This document shows, piece after piece, positions 29,614-38,285 of a stretch of 64,000 nt of DNA. Position numbers and translations under genes: made by a program. The stretch is from Brevibacillus laterosporus (GTDB lineage Bacteria; Bacillota; Bacilli; Brevibacillales; Brevibacillaceae), in the NCBI GenBank assembly GCA_007833815.1, contig CP033464.1:4582001-4646000 (forward strand), read 5' to 3'. How positions within the stretch are numbered: the stretch's first letter is position 1; each line of letters begins with the position of its first letter. The notes beneath the pieces are model-generated. The model saw nothing but the letters and a program-made list of their open reading frames with translations. It was not told the origin of the DNA and made no database searches.

Positions 29614-30978
29614 TTATAAATTCAACATCAGCTTTGCCATGGTAAAATAAATGATCAATCCGGTGCCGTCTACCAATGTTGCAATAAATGGGCCTGATAC
29701 CACAGCAGGGTCTATTTTCAATTTGTGCAAAATCAGTGGCAAAACCGCCGCGACTAAGGAAGCCCAAACGACAATAAAGATGGCGGTGACCGCAACAACG
29801 GTTCCAACATCGAAGCCTACCCCCAAAAACTCTGCCCGGATCAGTGCCACAATTCCCATGCAAAGTCCGAGAAAAACTCCTGTAGATACTTCCTTTCTCA
29901 TTACTTTGAAAATGTCTTTGAACTTCACTTCACCCATTGCCAATGCGCGAACCAATGTAGTGACGGTTTGCGTTCCCGAGTTCCCCCCCGTTCCGATCAA
30001 TAATGGAATAAAGAAAGCCAGAGTGACGACTTCGGAAAGGGTATCTTCAAAGTGCCGCAAAACATTCCCTGTATAAGCCTCGGCAACAAATAATATCAGC
30101 AGCCACCCGATTCGTTTGCGAAACAAACCCCAAATGGAATTTTTAAAATAAGGCTCTTCTAACGGTTGACTCCCCCCTAGTTTTTGGAAATCTTCCGTTG
30201 CTTCCTCGTGGATGACATCAATCAAATCATCTACGGTTATAATCCCAATCATTCGATTGTCAGAAGTGACCACAGGAATAGCATACAAATCGTAATTTGA
30301 TAAAATATAGGCAACCTCTTGTTGGTCCATCTCTGCAGGAACCGTGACGACATCCTCTTTCATAATTTCCTCTAGCTGTGTGTCCGGTTTTGCCAGAATG
30401 ATATCTTTAAGTGATACGATACCGGCTAACTTGCCATGAGTATCCAGAACATAAATATAAGAAACAATTTCTGCCTCATGCCCGACTTTCCGGACATGCT
30501 GCAAGGCTTGGTCAACGGTCCAGGAATTCCGCGCGGCAATGTATTCTACTGTGGCCAGACTTCCTGCCGAATCAGGAGAAAAGGTCATCAATGTACTGAT
30601 TTTCTCCCTGTAATCGGGCGGCAAAAATTTCATTAATTTTTCCGCTTGGTGAGGATGGATTGCCAAAAGCAAATCCACTACTTTATCGCTTGACATTTCA
30701 TTAAGCAATGAAGATGCAGTGTCAGTGTTGATTCGATCCAGAATGCGGTACTGCAATTCCGGTTCTACATATTCAAGGATCTCGGCGCCTAGCGGAATGG
30801 GGAGCATGGAAATCCACTTCAATTGATCTTCATGCTCAAATTGTATGAACATTTCAGCTAAATCGTAAGGTTGGAATCGGGATATATATTCATATAATAA
30901 ATCCAGGTTTTGTTCATCCAATAAATTTTTCAATTCCTGATCGATACAAATCACCCTCTTTGCAAATATTGTTGTCAT
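29614..30978 (-). CDS. mgtE: MgtE magnesium transporter
   Basis: The 454-residue product has the full MgtE order. An N-terminal helical domain (DLAEMFIQFEHEDQ) comes first, then two CBS domains (VSYIYVLDTHGKLAGIVSLK and ITVDDLIDVIHEEATEDFQK). The C-terminal five-helix pore domain holds PLLIGTGGNSGTQTVTTLVR, the ion-path signature. It imports Mg2+ across the cytoplasmic membrane, gated by Mg2+ bound to the cytosolic domains. AGGAAA precedes the ATG. No M-box riboswitch is apparent upstream. Confidence 0.95.
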   Translation of the reverse strand: MTTIFAKRVICIDQELKNLLDEQNLDLLYEYISRFQPYDLAEMFIQFEHEDQLKWISMLPIPLGAEILEYVEPELQYRILDRINTDTASSLLNEMSSDKVVDLLLAIHPHQAEKLMKFLPPDYREKISTLMTFSPDSAGSLATVEYIAARNSWTVDQALQHVRKVGHEAEIVSYIYVLDTHGKLAGIVSLKDIILAKPDTQLEEIMKEDVVTVPAEMDQQEVAYILSNYDLYAIPVVTSDNRMIGIITVDDLIDVIHEEATEDFQKLGGSQPLEEPYFKNSIWGLFRKRIGWLLILFVAEAYTGNVLRHFEDTLSEVVTLAFFIPLLIGTGGNSGTQTVTTLVRALAMGEVKFKDIFKVMRKEVSTGVFLGLCMGIVALIRAEFLGVGFDVGTVVAVTAIFIVVWASLVAAVLPLILHKLKIDPAVVSGPFIATLVDGTGLIIYFTMAKLMLNL

Positions 30979-31115
30979 GTCATTTCCTAACTATGCGGGA
31001 ATCGAAAATGCTTAGCAATAAGCATCCAATTAAAGACATTCCCAGCAGTCCGTTTATATTTTGTGGGTTTGGTGGGGAATACTTTTTATCAGACACCATA
31101 TTGGAGGGGCAAAAT

Positions 31116-31550
31116 ATGCAAAATAGCTGTCATGACTCAGAGTGGAAACAGAAAAAAGGTAAGAAATATGAAACTCATCATTCTCATAAGACACCTCTGT
31201 CCCAATACATGCTATATTGGCTTGCATTATATGGGAATACAGAGGTTTCACTTGTTTTTTATTCAATATCACTTTTACTATGGGTTATATGGAACGTATT
31301 AAAGATTCATATTGGCGTAGATTCTACATTAGCAATGTCTCTTAGATTGTTCTTTCCTTTGGTTGTTCTAGTCCAGTTTTGCATCATTGTTCTGAGCTTA
31401 CTCCTTCACATGGCATGGAATCAAAACAGAAGAATATTTCCGTACATTTTTCGATATAAACTCCAAAAAGAAATAAATAGGATGAGACTTGAAGTAAACG
31501 AAATCAAACGTCTCCATATAGAGTTAAAGCAACATATAAGGAAATGTTGA
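31116..31550 (+). CDS. Two-helix membrane protein of unknown function
   Basis: The ATG at 31116 follows GGAGGGG. The 144-residue product has two hydrophobic helices (EVSLVFYSISLLLWVIWNVL and LFFPLVVLVQFCIIVLSLLL). A basic, coiled-coil-like tail follows (LQKEINRMRLEVNEIKRLHI). It is divergent from mgtE. I do not recognise it. Confidence 0.6.
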   Translation: MQNSCHDSEWKQKKGKKYETHHSHKTPLSQYMLYWLALYGNTEVSLVFYSISLLLWVIWNVLKIHIGVDSTLAMSLRLFFPLVVLVQFCIIVLSLLLHMAWNQNRRIFPYIFRYKLQKEINRMRLEVNEIKRLHIELKQHIRKC

Positions 31551-31689
31551 TGTGCTAAAGCGATGCTCGAATTGCCAAAGTATTTCAGTCTAAAACTTAT
31601 TTTTCAAAAGCTGACGATTTTCCAACTAAAAACCACATCAAATCGGCAAAAAAAATATACCACACAAACAACCCCCTTGAGTTTCAGTC

Positions 31690-31845
31690 CTAATTCATCA
31701 CAATAGGCATCGACGCGAGCTCATCGCTTTCGAGTATCGGCATCGGCACCAGCTTTTCATCCACTCTGTATTGCAGGTATGCCTCTCGCTGTTCTGGCAA
31801 CACTAACCGACTTGATCCAAATAGGTTTTTAATTTTACTAGACAC
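31690..31845 (-). CDS. YolD-like small protein, second copy
   Basis: The GTG at 31845 has GGAGGG 9 bases upstream. The 51-residue product has KIKNLFGSSRLVLPEQREAY and a DEKLVPMPILESDELA tail, aligned with the protein at 19307-19492. The role is unknown. Confidence 0.45.
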   Translation of the reverse strand: MSSKIKNLFGSSRLVLPEQREAYLQYRVDEKLVPMPILESDELASMPIVMN

Positions 31846-31883
31846 GCTTGAAACCCTCCTTTCGCTCCCATGCCCTCCAACGG

Positions 31884-32102
31884 ATGACCGAAGGAGGGTT
31901 AGTTGGTCGTGCATATGGGCCTGATGATATCGACACTGATCGTATTGGGTATAATGCACTCGCTAAACTAATAGGCTGTTCACGCCAGGCATTAACGGAT
32001 CGTCGAAAACGTGGTACGGTTCCAGAACCAGACGGACAAGACGAAAAAGGTCTTCCTTATTGGAAGTATAAAACCCTCTGTCATTTGGTGAATAGAAAAT
32101 GA
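31884..32102 (+). CDS. Phage-type helix-turn-helix protein
   Basis: The 72-residue product has an HTH, GYNALAKLIGCSRQALTDRR, followed by a short wing (GLPYWKYKTL). This is the layout of AlpA/MerR-like excisionase-type proteins. Its stop overlaps the start of the next gene (ATGA). The start is uncertain; no strong ribosome site precedes the ATG. Confidence 0.6.
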   Translation: MTEGGLVGRAYGPDDIDTDRIGYNALAKLIGCSRQALTDRRKRGTVPEPDGQDEKGLPYWKYKTLCHLVNRK

Positions 32103-32257
32103 TTCAACATACATGTAAACAATGTCAGGTGACTTTTCTTGGCGGTCCTAGAGCGTACTACTGCCCAACATGCCGGATAGAACGGCAGAAGGAAGCTAGT
32201 AGAGTTCACAAACGAAAACACCGGTCTAAAGAACGTTTAGCGAATCTCCGATATTAG
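32099..32257 (+). CDS. 52-residue zinc-ribbon protein
   Basis: The frame reads MIQHTCKQCQVTFLGGPRAY followed by YCPTCR and a lysine/arginine-rich tail. Two CxxC pairs suggest a zinc ribbon. It is translationally coupled to the HTH gene and is probably part of a phage-derived pair. Confidence 0.55.
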   Translation: MIQHTCKQCQVTFLGGPRAYYCPTCRIERQKEASRVHKRKHRSKERLANLRY

Positions 32258-32338
32258 GTAATAAGTAATAGACGACATAACGTACGTTGGTACACAGAGC
32301 AGTGATCAATGGACTGTAACGATGTAGGAGGACTCATC

Positions 32339-33433
32339 TTGGCAAAAAATAATGACACAAAAAGCGAGCTTGGTAAAATCATTGTAGTGTTCGGAACCGT
32401 TCTTGGAATAGGTGCAGGCTCTATCTTTTGGTTGAATCAATTTGTATTTGACTCCAAAAATGCCACCGCTGTAATAACGACGGCTCATCCAGAAATAGCG
32501 AAGAACGCGGGTTCAGAAGTAGTACCTAAGCTTAGCGAAGCAGAAAGCAGTGAACCCCAACCACCACCTCCTGTTGTTGAAAAGGTAAACAATCCTTCTG
32601 TAGCAGTCTTTGAGCCTTTCTATGCTTCTCTTCAGATTGGCGAATATGTAGCTGTTTACAATCAGGATGGCACGGAAAAGGTACTTTCTTTTGATTTAAC
32701 AAAAGAAGAAGTGAAAACGTTGCTGGGGAAGCCTAAGTCTGAGTCCTACGTGGATGATGAGACAAGGAGCTTATGTTATAGATACGGTTCTTTTTCAATT
32801 TTCTTCGATGATGAGGACCAATACATTAGCTACATGACATACGAGGGAACGAAGGAGCTATTGAATAAACAATGGTTGTCTAGCCTTACGAAAACATTAG
32901 ATTCAGGCGACGTGAATTTCTATGAGTCTCCTACCCGTTATACAATGGTAAAAGTGGACCATTATCCTGAAACCAATGAGGTTGTTGTTTACTTATTAAA
33001 ACAATACCCACGGAATCAGAGTGTTACTGCACCATCAACCGAACAACCTCACGTTATACAAACGCCAGCACCAACGCCACAAAGTGCCAACACTTCTACG
33101 GAAAAACGGATGAACGCCAATGGTGAATACTTGTTGTCCCCGGGTGAAGAAATTGTAATTGAAAATATTCAGGTGACCAACGACAGCAGAGTTCACACCG
33201 CTAAGTACACCATTGATGTCAACTATCACTTCGCCTACAACAGTCCCAATATGGTAAAGGTTATTACCGATCCTGAAAAAAACTTGGAACTCATGCCCGG
33301 AGAAACGACCACTGTCCAAATCAAAGTCAAAGCCAGCAAAAGTGCTCCGAAAGCAAGCTACAGATTTATCGTTTCTCTGAAACAAGGTTGGTCAGGGCGA
33401 CCACTGAAGGATTTTACTGTAGAAGTGAAATAG
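32339..33433 (+). CDS. Membrane-anchored extracellular protein
   Basis: The TTG at 32339 is preferred because AGGAGG lies 7 bases upstream. The 364-residue product has one N-terminal membrane anchor (IIVVFGTVLGIGAGSIFWLN) and a proline-rich linker (PQPPPPVVEK). A globular domain follows (DLTKEEVKTLLGKPKSESYV), similar to the SmpA/OmlA-like folding unit by pattern. A C-terminal Ig-like domain ends it (SPGEEIVIENIQVTND, ASYRFIVSLKQGW). The function is unknown. Confidence 0.6.
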   Translation: MAKNNDTKSELGKIIVVFGTVLGIGAGSIFWLNQFVFDSKNATAVITTAHPEIAKNAGSEVVPKLSEAESSEPQPPPPVVEKVNNPSVAVFEPFYASLQIGEYVAVYNQDGTEKVLSFDLTKEEVKTLLGKPKSESYVDDETRSLCYRYGSFSIFFDDEDQYISYMTYEGTKELLNKQWLSSLTKTLDSGDVNFYESPTRYTMVKVDHYPETNEVVVYLLKQYPRNQSVTAPSTEQPHVIQTPAPTPQSANTSTEKRMNANGEYLLSPGEEIVIENIQVTNDSRVHTAKYTIDVNYHFAYNSPNMVKVITDPEKNLELMPGETTTVQIKVKASKSAPKASYRFIVSLKQGWSGRPLKDFTVEVK

Positions 33434-33462
33434 GGAAAGTCCCTCCTCGATACCAAGTGAAG

Positions 33463-33605
33463 TGACCCAGTAAATTGAAACAAGGAAAAAAGCACCTCCT
33501 GAATCGTATTTCTAATATGATTCGAAGGAGGTGCTTCTTTATGGGCACAAGAGTACATTATCCGGAAGAAGTGAAATGGCAAGTCGTTAAGATGAAACAA
33601 GCAGG
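33463..33605 (+). mobile_element. IS3-family 5' fragment ending at the att-like repeat
   Basis: The left end matches the 7485 element. It includes the hairpin (AAGCACCTCCTGAATCG..AGGAGGTGCTT) and the orfA start MGTRVHYPEEVKWQVVKMKQ, then stops at the 16-bp repeat. The hairpin probably sequesters the orfA ribosome site. Confidence 0.7.
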
Positions 33606-33619
33606 CAAATTGTGGGCAA
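33604..33619. repeat. Candidate attachment site, left copy
   Basis: GGCAAATTGTGGGCAA is identical to 42499-42514, which lies 15 bases after the integrase stop codon. Confidence 0.5.
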
Positions 33620-33665
33620 GGGTTAATAGCCTTTTGAGTACTATTTTTTTACAAATGTAAGTCAT

Positions 33666-33697
33666 GCCCTTCTCTATTTAAGAGGGGCTTTTTTCCT
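33666..33697 (+). terminator. Terminator-like hairpin
   Basis: GCCCTTCT and AAGAGGGGC are followed by TTTTTT. Confidence 0.6.
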
Positions 33698-33699
33698 TT

Positions 33700-34002
33700 T
33701 CAACCCTGTATCTTTTCCAATCTAGCACACAGCTCATGCTGCCATTCTATGTCTTTCGTCACGCTGGCAATTACAGATAAGTTTTTGAGTTTCGCAACCT
33801 CCCAAGCTCTTGTAGCATTTGCACTAAGGCATTCACTCATTTCTGTCATTTCCGAGTCAGTGAGCTCTCTGGTCTTATTAATAACCCACAGTTCCGCCAT
33901 GCGTTGGTGGACGATCCACATCTGCACCATCTCTTTAACCTTGATGGTACATTGTATGTTCCCATTGGGAATATATTGCCTGTCCAGATCAAAAATCTTC
34001 AT
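33700..34002 (-). CDS. DUF7667-like phage protein
   Basis: The 100-residue helical product has VHQRMAELWVINKTRELTDS and IEWQHELCARLEKIQ, a pattern seen in Paenibacillus/Brevibacillus phage proteins (recalled as DUF7667). Its start overlaps the end of the XRE gene. The function is unknown. Confidence 0.55.
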   Translation of the reverse strand: MKIFDLDRQYIPNGNIQCTIKVKEMVQMWIVHQRMAELWVINKTRELTDSEMTEMSECLSANATRAWEVAKLKNLSVIASVTKDIEWQHELCARLEKIQG

Positions 34003-34196
34003 TCAAGGAACCAAATATCATCTATATGTATATTTAACGCTTGAGCTATATCAGCAGCAGTTTCCAACTTAGGGATTGTTCCGTTTACTATTTTACTCAT
34101 GGCGCCATGAGAGACTGGTTTTTTCATTAGCCTAAGTAAATCTTGCTGCTGCATGTTCCTTTCGGCCAAGATCACCTTCAACCTGCTTTTCATCAT
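33999..34196 (-). CDS. XRE-family DNA-binding protein
   Basis: The 65-residue product is a single Cro/C1 HTH domain (LAERNMQQQDLLRLMKKPVS; AMSKIVNGTIPKLETAADIA). The ending IDDIWFLE is typical of this class. It is coupled to the downstream gene by a 4-base overlap. Confidence 0.8.
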   Translation of the reverse strand: MMKSRLKVILAERNMQQQDLLRLMKKPVSHGAMSKIVNGTIPKLETAADIAQALNIHIDDIWFLE

Positions 34197-34270
34197 CTAT
34201 CCTCACCTCATATTCCGTATTCCGTATCAGTCTTGTCGAATCCTTTGACGAGGAAATGGAGGTTTTGACG

Positions 34271-34294
34271 AAAAAAGCCCCCATACAGGGAGCC
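34271..34294 (-). terminator. Terminator after the 32-residue peptide gene
   Basis: On the minus strand GCTCCC, loop TGTAT, GGGGGC is followed by TTTTTT. Confidence 0.65.
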
Positions 34295-34312
34295 TTACTA
34301 ACCTAGCAACTA

Positions 34313-34411
34313 TTAATTTCCTTCTGGTGGTCCCATAAGTTCTAAAGTTCGGTTTCCTTCTCCTGGCCCTAAAGAACCTGTGCCTTTAACATGATTGTCC
34401 TGACGTCTCAT
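34313..34411 (-). CDS. 32-residue glycine-rich peptide
   Basis: The frame starts MRRQDNHVKGTGSLGPGEGN and ends LMGPPEGN. A strong AAGGAGGAG lies 8 bases upstream and a terminator follows, so it is very probably translated. It lies 51 bases after the response regulator in the same direction. There is no signal peptide or double-glycine leader. It may be a signalling or structural peptide; the role is unknown. Confidence 0.6.
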   Translation of the reverse strand: MRRQDNHVKGTGSLGPGEGNRTLELMGPPEGN

Positions 34412-34462
34412 TACTACTCCTCCTTTTTAGTTGTCCAATAGGTTAATAGCGTCTTCCGCTCT

Positions 34463-35149
34463 TTATTTTTCATTGACACAGAACTGATACCCCAATCTCC
34501 GTATTGTACGAATCTCTCCTTCATCGGTTGGCCAGTTTTGTAAGGTTCTCCTGATCCGTTTCACCGCTAGATCCACAGCACGATCACTGCCCTCATAATC
34601 CATACCCCAGACGTGTTCGATTAACTGTTCTCTTGTAAAGGTCTGATTGGGATGCTGTGCGAGAAATAAAAAAAGGGACAGATCACGTGGTGTGAAAGTA
34701 AGTTCAATGCCGTGCAACATAACAGAATGAGCCTGGTAATCTACTTTTAAACTACCAAAAATCCGTGCCTGATAGTCACCCATGACCAGCAAAGAGCGTC
34801 GCATGACAGCATTGACACGTGCCACAACTTCCTCACCAATGAAAGGCTTGGTAATGTAATCATCAGCACCCTGATTTAACCCAGTTATCTTCTGGTCCAG
34901 TTGTCCTAACGCTGTTAACATGATGACGGGACAACTACTTTTGGTACGTATATACTCCAATACCTTCCAACCACTCTGCCCTGGTAGCATGACGTCCAAT
35001 AAGACCAGAGAAGGTGTCACACGATCGAATGTAGTAATGGCTTCTTCACCGTCAAAGGCAAGCTCCACCTGATATCCCGCTTTTTCCAAATAGACTTGTA
35101 GAACCCGAGAAATCGGCCCTTCGTCTTCTACGATTACTATTGTTTGCAT
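34463..35149 (-). CDS. OmpR-family response regulator
   Basis: The 228-residue product has a receiver domain (phosphoacceptor Asp in VLLDVMLPGQSGWK, the Thr in VIMLTALGQ, the Lys in DDYITKPF). A C-terminal winged helix follows (FTPRDLSLFLFLAQHPNQTF, IRTIRRLGYQF). No histidine kinase gene lies beside it. The upstream neighbour is a frameshifted small membrane protein and the downstream neighbour a 32-residue peptide. Confidence 0.92.
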   Translation of the reverse strand: MQTIVIVEDEGPISRVLQVYLEKAGYQVELAFDGEEAITTFDRVTPSLVLLDVMLPGQSGWKVLEYIRTKSSCPVIMLTALGQLDQKITGLNQGADDYITKPFIGEEVVARVNAVMRRSLLVMGDYQARIFGSLKVDYQAHSVMLHGIELTFTPRDLSLFLFLAQHPNQTFTREQLIEHVWGMDYEGSDRAVDLAVKRIRRTLQNWPTDEGEIRTIRRLGYQFCVNEK

Positions 35150-35150
35150 A

Positions 35151-35634
35151 TCATATGCTCCCTTCCAACTGTATAACGTTTGAAGGATTAGTGTAAATGC
35201 CTTTCTCTTCCATTCGCATTTCGAATTGTTCCTGAGTTAATGTACCATTCTTCACTTGTTCACGAATTTCATCTATCTCTTTCTTGGTTGCTCCATCCAA
35301 TTCCACTTTTTCCCGCTGGTTAAATAGCTTCTGGAAATCATTAGCTAGTTCATTGGCCTCCGAAAGTTGCTGAAGTCGTACCATCAGGATTTACAGTTTC
35401 TTGAATTAAACCTTGTCCTTTTAATTCATTGTACCTTTGCTCCGCTTCTGCCTTTTCCTCTGGTGATCGTGTATCTTCTCCCATGTCTATCATTATTTGC
35501 TCCTGGTAAACAACGTCATGTTTATTATCATGTTTATCAACGGCTAGTTTCTGAATTAGCATAAAAGACACAGTTATCGCAATGGCTGCTACTGCTAAAG
35601 CCCCAATCAACCATTTTGATGCTATTTTATTCAT
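35151..35634 (-). pseudogene. Small membrane protein, frameshifted
   Basis: The ATG at 35634 follows GGGGAG. One membrane helix comes first (WLIGALAVAAIAITVSFMLI), then an acidic outer part (EDTRSPEEKAEAEQRYNELK). The first frame ends at TSATFGGQ. A second frame overlapping by 34 bases continues with SEANELANDFQKLFNQREKV and ends NVIQLEGSI. The second start (ATG 35384) lacks a ribosome site, so a single broken gene is more likely than two genes. It ends next to the response regulator start and may be its sensor-side partner. Confidence 0.5.
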
Positions 35635-35652
35635 TAGAATCAAACTCCCCAT

Positions 35653-36256
35653 AGTTAATTTTTTTTGTAAGCAGTTACCTTACAAATTTATTGTAATCCC
35701 TGAACCTTGAATGAACCTTAAAATAACATTGTAGTTATTTCACTATCTTCTTCCGACTCCAGTCCCGAGAATATTCCCGTGCATATATTTCAGGTTTTCA
35801 CTATCCTAAGAAATGTATAACAAATTTCCGAAATGCTTTTATCGTTTGTAAAAAAGCAAAGACTAAAGGAACTTTTCTTGAGAATATGTCTATAGTACTT
35901 GCAATCGCGCAAGCGTTCACTATAGCTTTACTAGTAACTCTTTTACGAAAAAATAGATGAGAATCTACAAAGTAGCCCACGTAGGAACGCAAGCCTTTGG
36001 ATCGACAGAGCAAAAGATTTTTTACCAAATACGAACAGGGAGTACATTTCTTTCCTATAATAATTAAAAAAGCAAATATTTTTTTAAAAATATACAAAAT
36101 ACACCATAATCAATTACATATTTTTCAATTATAATGCAAATGTGTCGGCCGACATATCTAATATTCTTACAAATCTTTATTCGTTATTCTTACATACACT
36201 CAAAAGGGGGGAGACACTTTCTCTTTCTATACAGATAGAGTAATAGTGTTAAACAA
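35653..36256. other. Gap with dispersed repeat and palindrome
   Basis: The gap contains the 47-bp repeat (35965-36011) also found at 13069, and a perfect 12-bp palindrome TGTCGGCCGACA (36143-36154). A G-rich AAAAGGGGGGAGA lies near 36203-36215, about 45 bases before the Kelch gene start. Confidence 0.45.
35886..35960 (+). CDS. Possible 24-residue membrane peptide
   Basis: The frame reads MSIVLAIAQAFTIALLVTLL then RKNR. It is hydrophobic with a basic end, like the small toxins at 37.5-40.0 kb, but without their VYESLMVM motif. The ribosome site is weak. Confidence 0.25.
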   Translation: MSIVLAIAQAFTIALLVTLLRKNR

Positions 36257-36583
36257 ATGAACTTAAAGAAAATAGGACTATTCGCTTTAGCGATGATTAT
36301 GACCTTGTTTAGTTTTCAGACGCATTCGTTTGCAGCAGAAGAACCAATGCCAACAGCTAGATACAACGTTGGTGGTATAGTATACGATGATAAAATTTAT
36401 GTTTACGGGGGAACTCCTGGATCTGTTTCCTTGGCTAATCTTGAAGTGTATGATCCAGCAAAAGATGAGTGGGAAACGTTACCTAGCTCTTCTCATGCTA
36501 GAGATGCTATGGCATTTATAGAAAACCAAGGGAAGTTTTATGCCATTGGGGGAGGCAGAGGAATGGGCACATTCAATAGCTAA
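36257..36583 (+). pseudogene. Kelch-repeat secreted protein, truncated
   Basis: A signal peptide (IGLFALAMIMTLFSFQTHSF) is followed by two Kelch-type units (MPTARYNVGGIVYDDKIYVY; MAFIENQGKFYAIGGGRGMG). A Kelch propeller needs five to seven units, so the gene is truncated. The sequence switches near 36560 to an unrelated fragment. No close ribosome site is visible. Confidence 0.65.
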
Positions 36584-36749
36584 TGAAATCTATGGGCGAA
36601 ATTATGAGGATTATATCACCCCTGATTATAAAATAGCCTACGTTCTTAGTTTTCGATTAGCTGAAGTTAGTAAATTCAGAGTATACACAAAAAAGGATTT
36701 AGCAAATGATGATACTTTTGTTTATAAGATATGGGTGACATTGATCTAA
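36555..36749 (+). pseudogene. 3' fragment of an unrelated gene
   Basis: In another frame from the Kelch fragment this reads AEEWAHSIANEIYGRNYEDY, then FRLAEVSKFRVYTKKDLAND. It is probably the end of a gene joined to the Kelch piece by a deletion. I do not recognise it. Confidence 0.35.
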
Positions 36750-36776
36750 AAGTTACCAGACTGTTGTCATTTTGAT

Positions 36777-36950
36777 CTAATTAGTTGATTTGAAATTATT
36801 CGTAAAAATAGCTACTACAGCAAAAATGCCATTTACTATTGCGTTGATCTGATCGTCGGTAATTATGCTGTATCCATATGAGTCAGCAAGCAACTTCATC
36901 GCACCAAGTACACCAGCAATTAATACCGCTTTGTTTCCTGTTGTTTTCAT
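36777..36950 (-). CDS. Phage holin-like protein
   Basis: The 57-residue product has two hydrophobic stretches (AVLIAGVLGAMKLLADSYGY; INAIVNGIFAVVAIFTNNF) and a DDQINAIV link. This is the layout of small phage holins that permeabilise the membrane for endolysin. GGAGG lies 10 bases upstream. No endolysin is present, so it is a lysis-module remnant. Confidence 0.6.
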   Translation of the reverse strand: MKTTGNKAVLIAGVLGAMKLLADSYGYSIITDDQINAIVNGIFAVVAIFTNNFKSTN

Positions 36951-36954
36951 ACGC

Positions 36955-37110
36955 TTATACCTCCAATTTATTAGCCATAATGATAATTAACGTGGTAGCA
37001 TAATCACCTTTTACGGTACCGCCCTGAACAGCGTTGGTTTTCCAATACTTAGGTGTTTGGATAACTCCGGTTTGTACAAGCTTTTCTAATGATTTATCTA
37101 ACTTTCCCAT
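36955..37110 (-). CDS. 51-residue phage-like protein
   Basis: The product starts MGKLDKSLEKLVQTGVIQTP and includes YWKTNAVQGGTVKGDYATTL. AGGAGGG precedes the ATG. It ends 5 bases before the holin gene and is therefore probably co-transcribed. Similar short proteins occur in phage lysis cassettes. Confidence 0.5.
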   Translation of the reverse strand: MGKLDKSLEKLVQTGVIQTPKYWKTNAVQGGTVKGDYATTLIIIMANKLEV

Positions 37111-37276
37111 AGCTGCTACCCTCCTTTTGGTTTGTAAGGGTGTCCGACATACTCGTTTGGATGCGTTAAAGTCTGTAGCTTTATATTATTTATTGGTTGA
37201 TTAGAACGGTTTCAAATTTGGCTGGCTACCCCATTTGAAAAGATTTAATTTTTACGCAAAAAAAATCACACATAAC

Positions 37277-37304
37277 TTGTTTTATTCGCAGATAGAGTTA
37301 TAAT
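37277..37304 (+). promoter_or_regulatory. Antisense (antitoxin) promoter, unit 1
   Basis: TTGTTT and TATAAT are 16 bases apart, facing the 3' end of toxin gene 1. Confidence 0.5.
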
Positions 37305-37513
37305 AAAAGTAGCATTTATTTTAAAAGTAACTTTTGAATAAATACAATACTATCTAAATTTTTACCACTCTATATTTTTGGGAATCAACTTGAAAACTCA
37401 AAAAACCGCAGGTGCTTAGAACACCCGCAGTTTCATATAATAGATTATCTCTTAATGGGATTGACTTCAAATCACAAAGTAAGGTCGCTTAGCTTTCCAC
37501 GGCAATGGCGGTC

Positions 37514-37606
37514 TTATTTTGCTTGCATCTTTATGATCAGTCCGATTAGAGAAATTATCAGCAATCCAAAGGTAAACATCACCATCAATGATTCGTATAC
37601 TGACAT
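37514..37606 (-). CDS. Type I toxin, putative holin-like (unit 1)
   Basis: The 30-residue product is MSVYESLMVMFTFGLLIISL with tail IGLIIKMQAK. The MSVYESLMVM start is the hallmark of the BsrG/TxpA/'putative holin-like toxin' family, whose members are membrane peptides silenced by a convergent antisense RNA. GGGAGGGG precedes the ATG. The terminator lies at 37406-37433. Confidence 0.8.
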   Translation of the reverse strand: MSVYESLMVMFTFGLLIISLIGLIIKMQAK

Positions 37607-37989
37607 GGCTCTCACCCCTCCCTGTCCTATGACATTGGGATGATCCTTTGATGACCATTGAGAGAGTAATCTACTGTACTTATAATACTATGAGATCACA
37701 GCATAAATCTACCAATTTATTTTTTCTACAACTTAAAGAATTAACCTTTTTCATATTTAAACAATATTTTTTTGTAATGTTTGCAAACTTCGGTTACGCA
37801 ACCCGACATCATATATAAAGAAAAAAAGATTGCTGTAACTGCAAAAATCAAGCCCAACTTGTGTACTACCAAAATTACCAACCTCCACAACATATAGTAA
37901 ATTTCAACAAAGAAAAATATACCATATATGCAGATAATCGGAAATCAATTTGAATAACACGTTGAGGAAAATCACACCTAACTTAACTC

Positions 37990-38017
37990 TTGCGGTTTTT
38001 TCCAATACGTTTATAAT
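37990..38017 (+). promoter_or_regulatory. Antisense (antitoxin) promoter, unit 2
   Basis: TTGCGG and TATAAT are 16 bases apart. The downstream segment (ATCAACTGAATATTTGTAAA) is shared with unit 5. Confidence 0.55.
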
Positions 38018-38192
38018 AAGAGTATTGATACGAAAAACGTATCAACTGAATATTTGTAAATCAACTTGCTTATACTAAAAAAGACCAAGTTATGCGCTAA
38101 CATACCTTGGCCATACAATAGACCATCCCTCAATGGGATTGGCTCAAATCAGGGAGTAAGATCGTCAAGCTTGGGAAGGCTCAATGGCGATC

Positions 38193-38285
38193 TTACTTTT
38201 TTGTCATTTTGTAAAATAGCCCTACTAAAACTATGATAAATGTTCCAAAGGCAAACATTACCATAAGCGCTTCGTATACGGACAT
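38193..38285 (-). CDS. Type I toxin, putative holin-like (unit 2)
   Basis: The 30-residue product is MSVYEALMVMFAFGTFIIVL with tail VGLFYKMTKK. It has one membrane helix and a basic end. AAGGGGGTGA precedes the ATG. The toxin mRNA terminator is at 38081-38112; its loop differs from the other units (CCAAG stem). Confidence 0.8.
   Translation of the reverse strand: MSVYEALMVMFAFGTFIIVLVGLFYKMTKK

Noticed and set aside
30979-31115. M-box riboswitch before mgtE
   Set aside because: No conserved M-box core or terminator-antiterminator pair is visible.
35801-36097. 98-residue minus-strand frame
   Set aside because: It runs through the dispersed repeat and has no ribosome site or family pattern.
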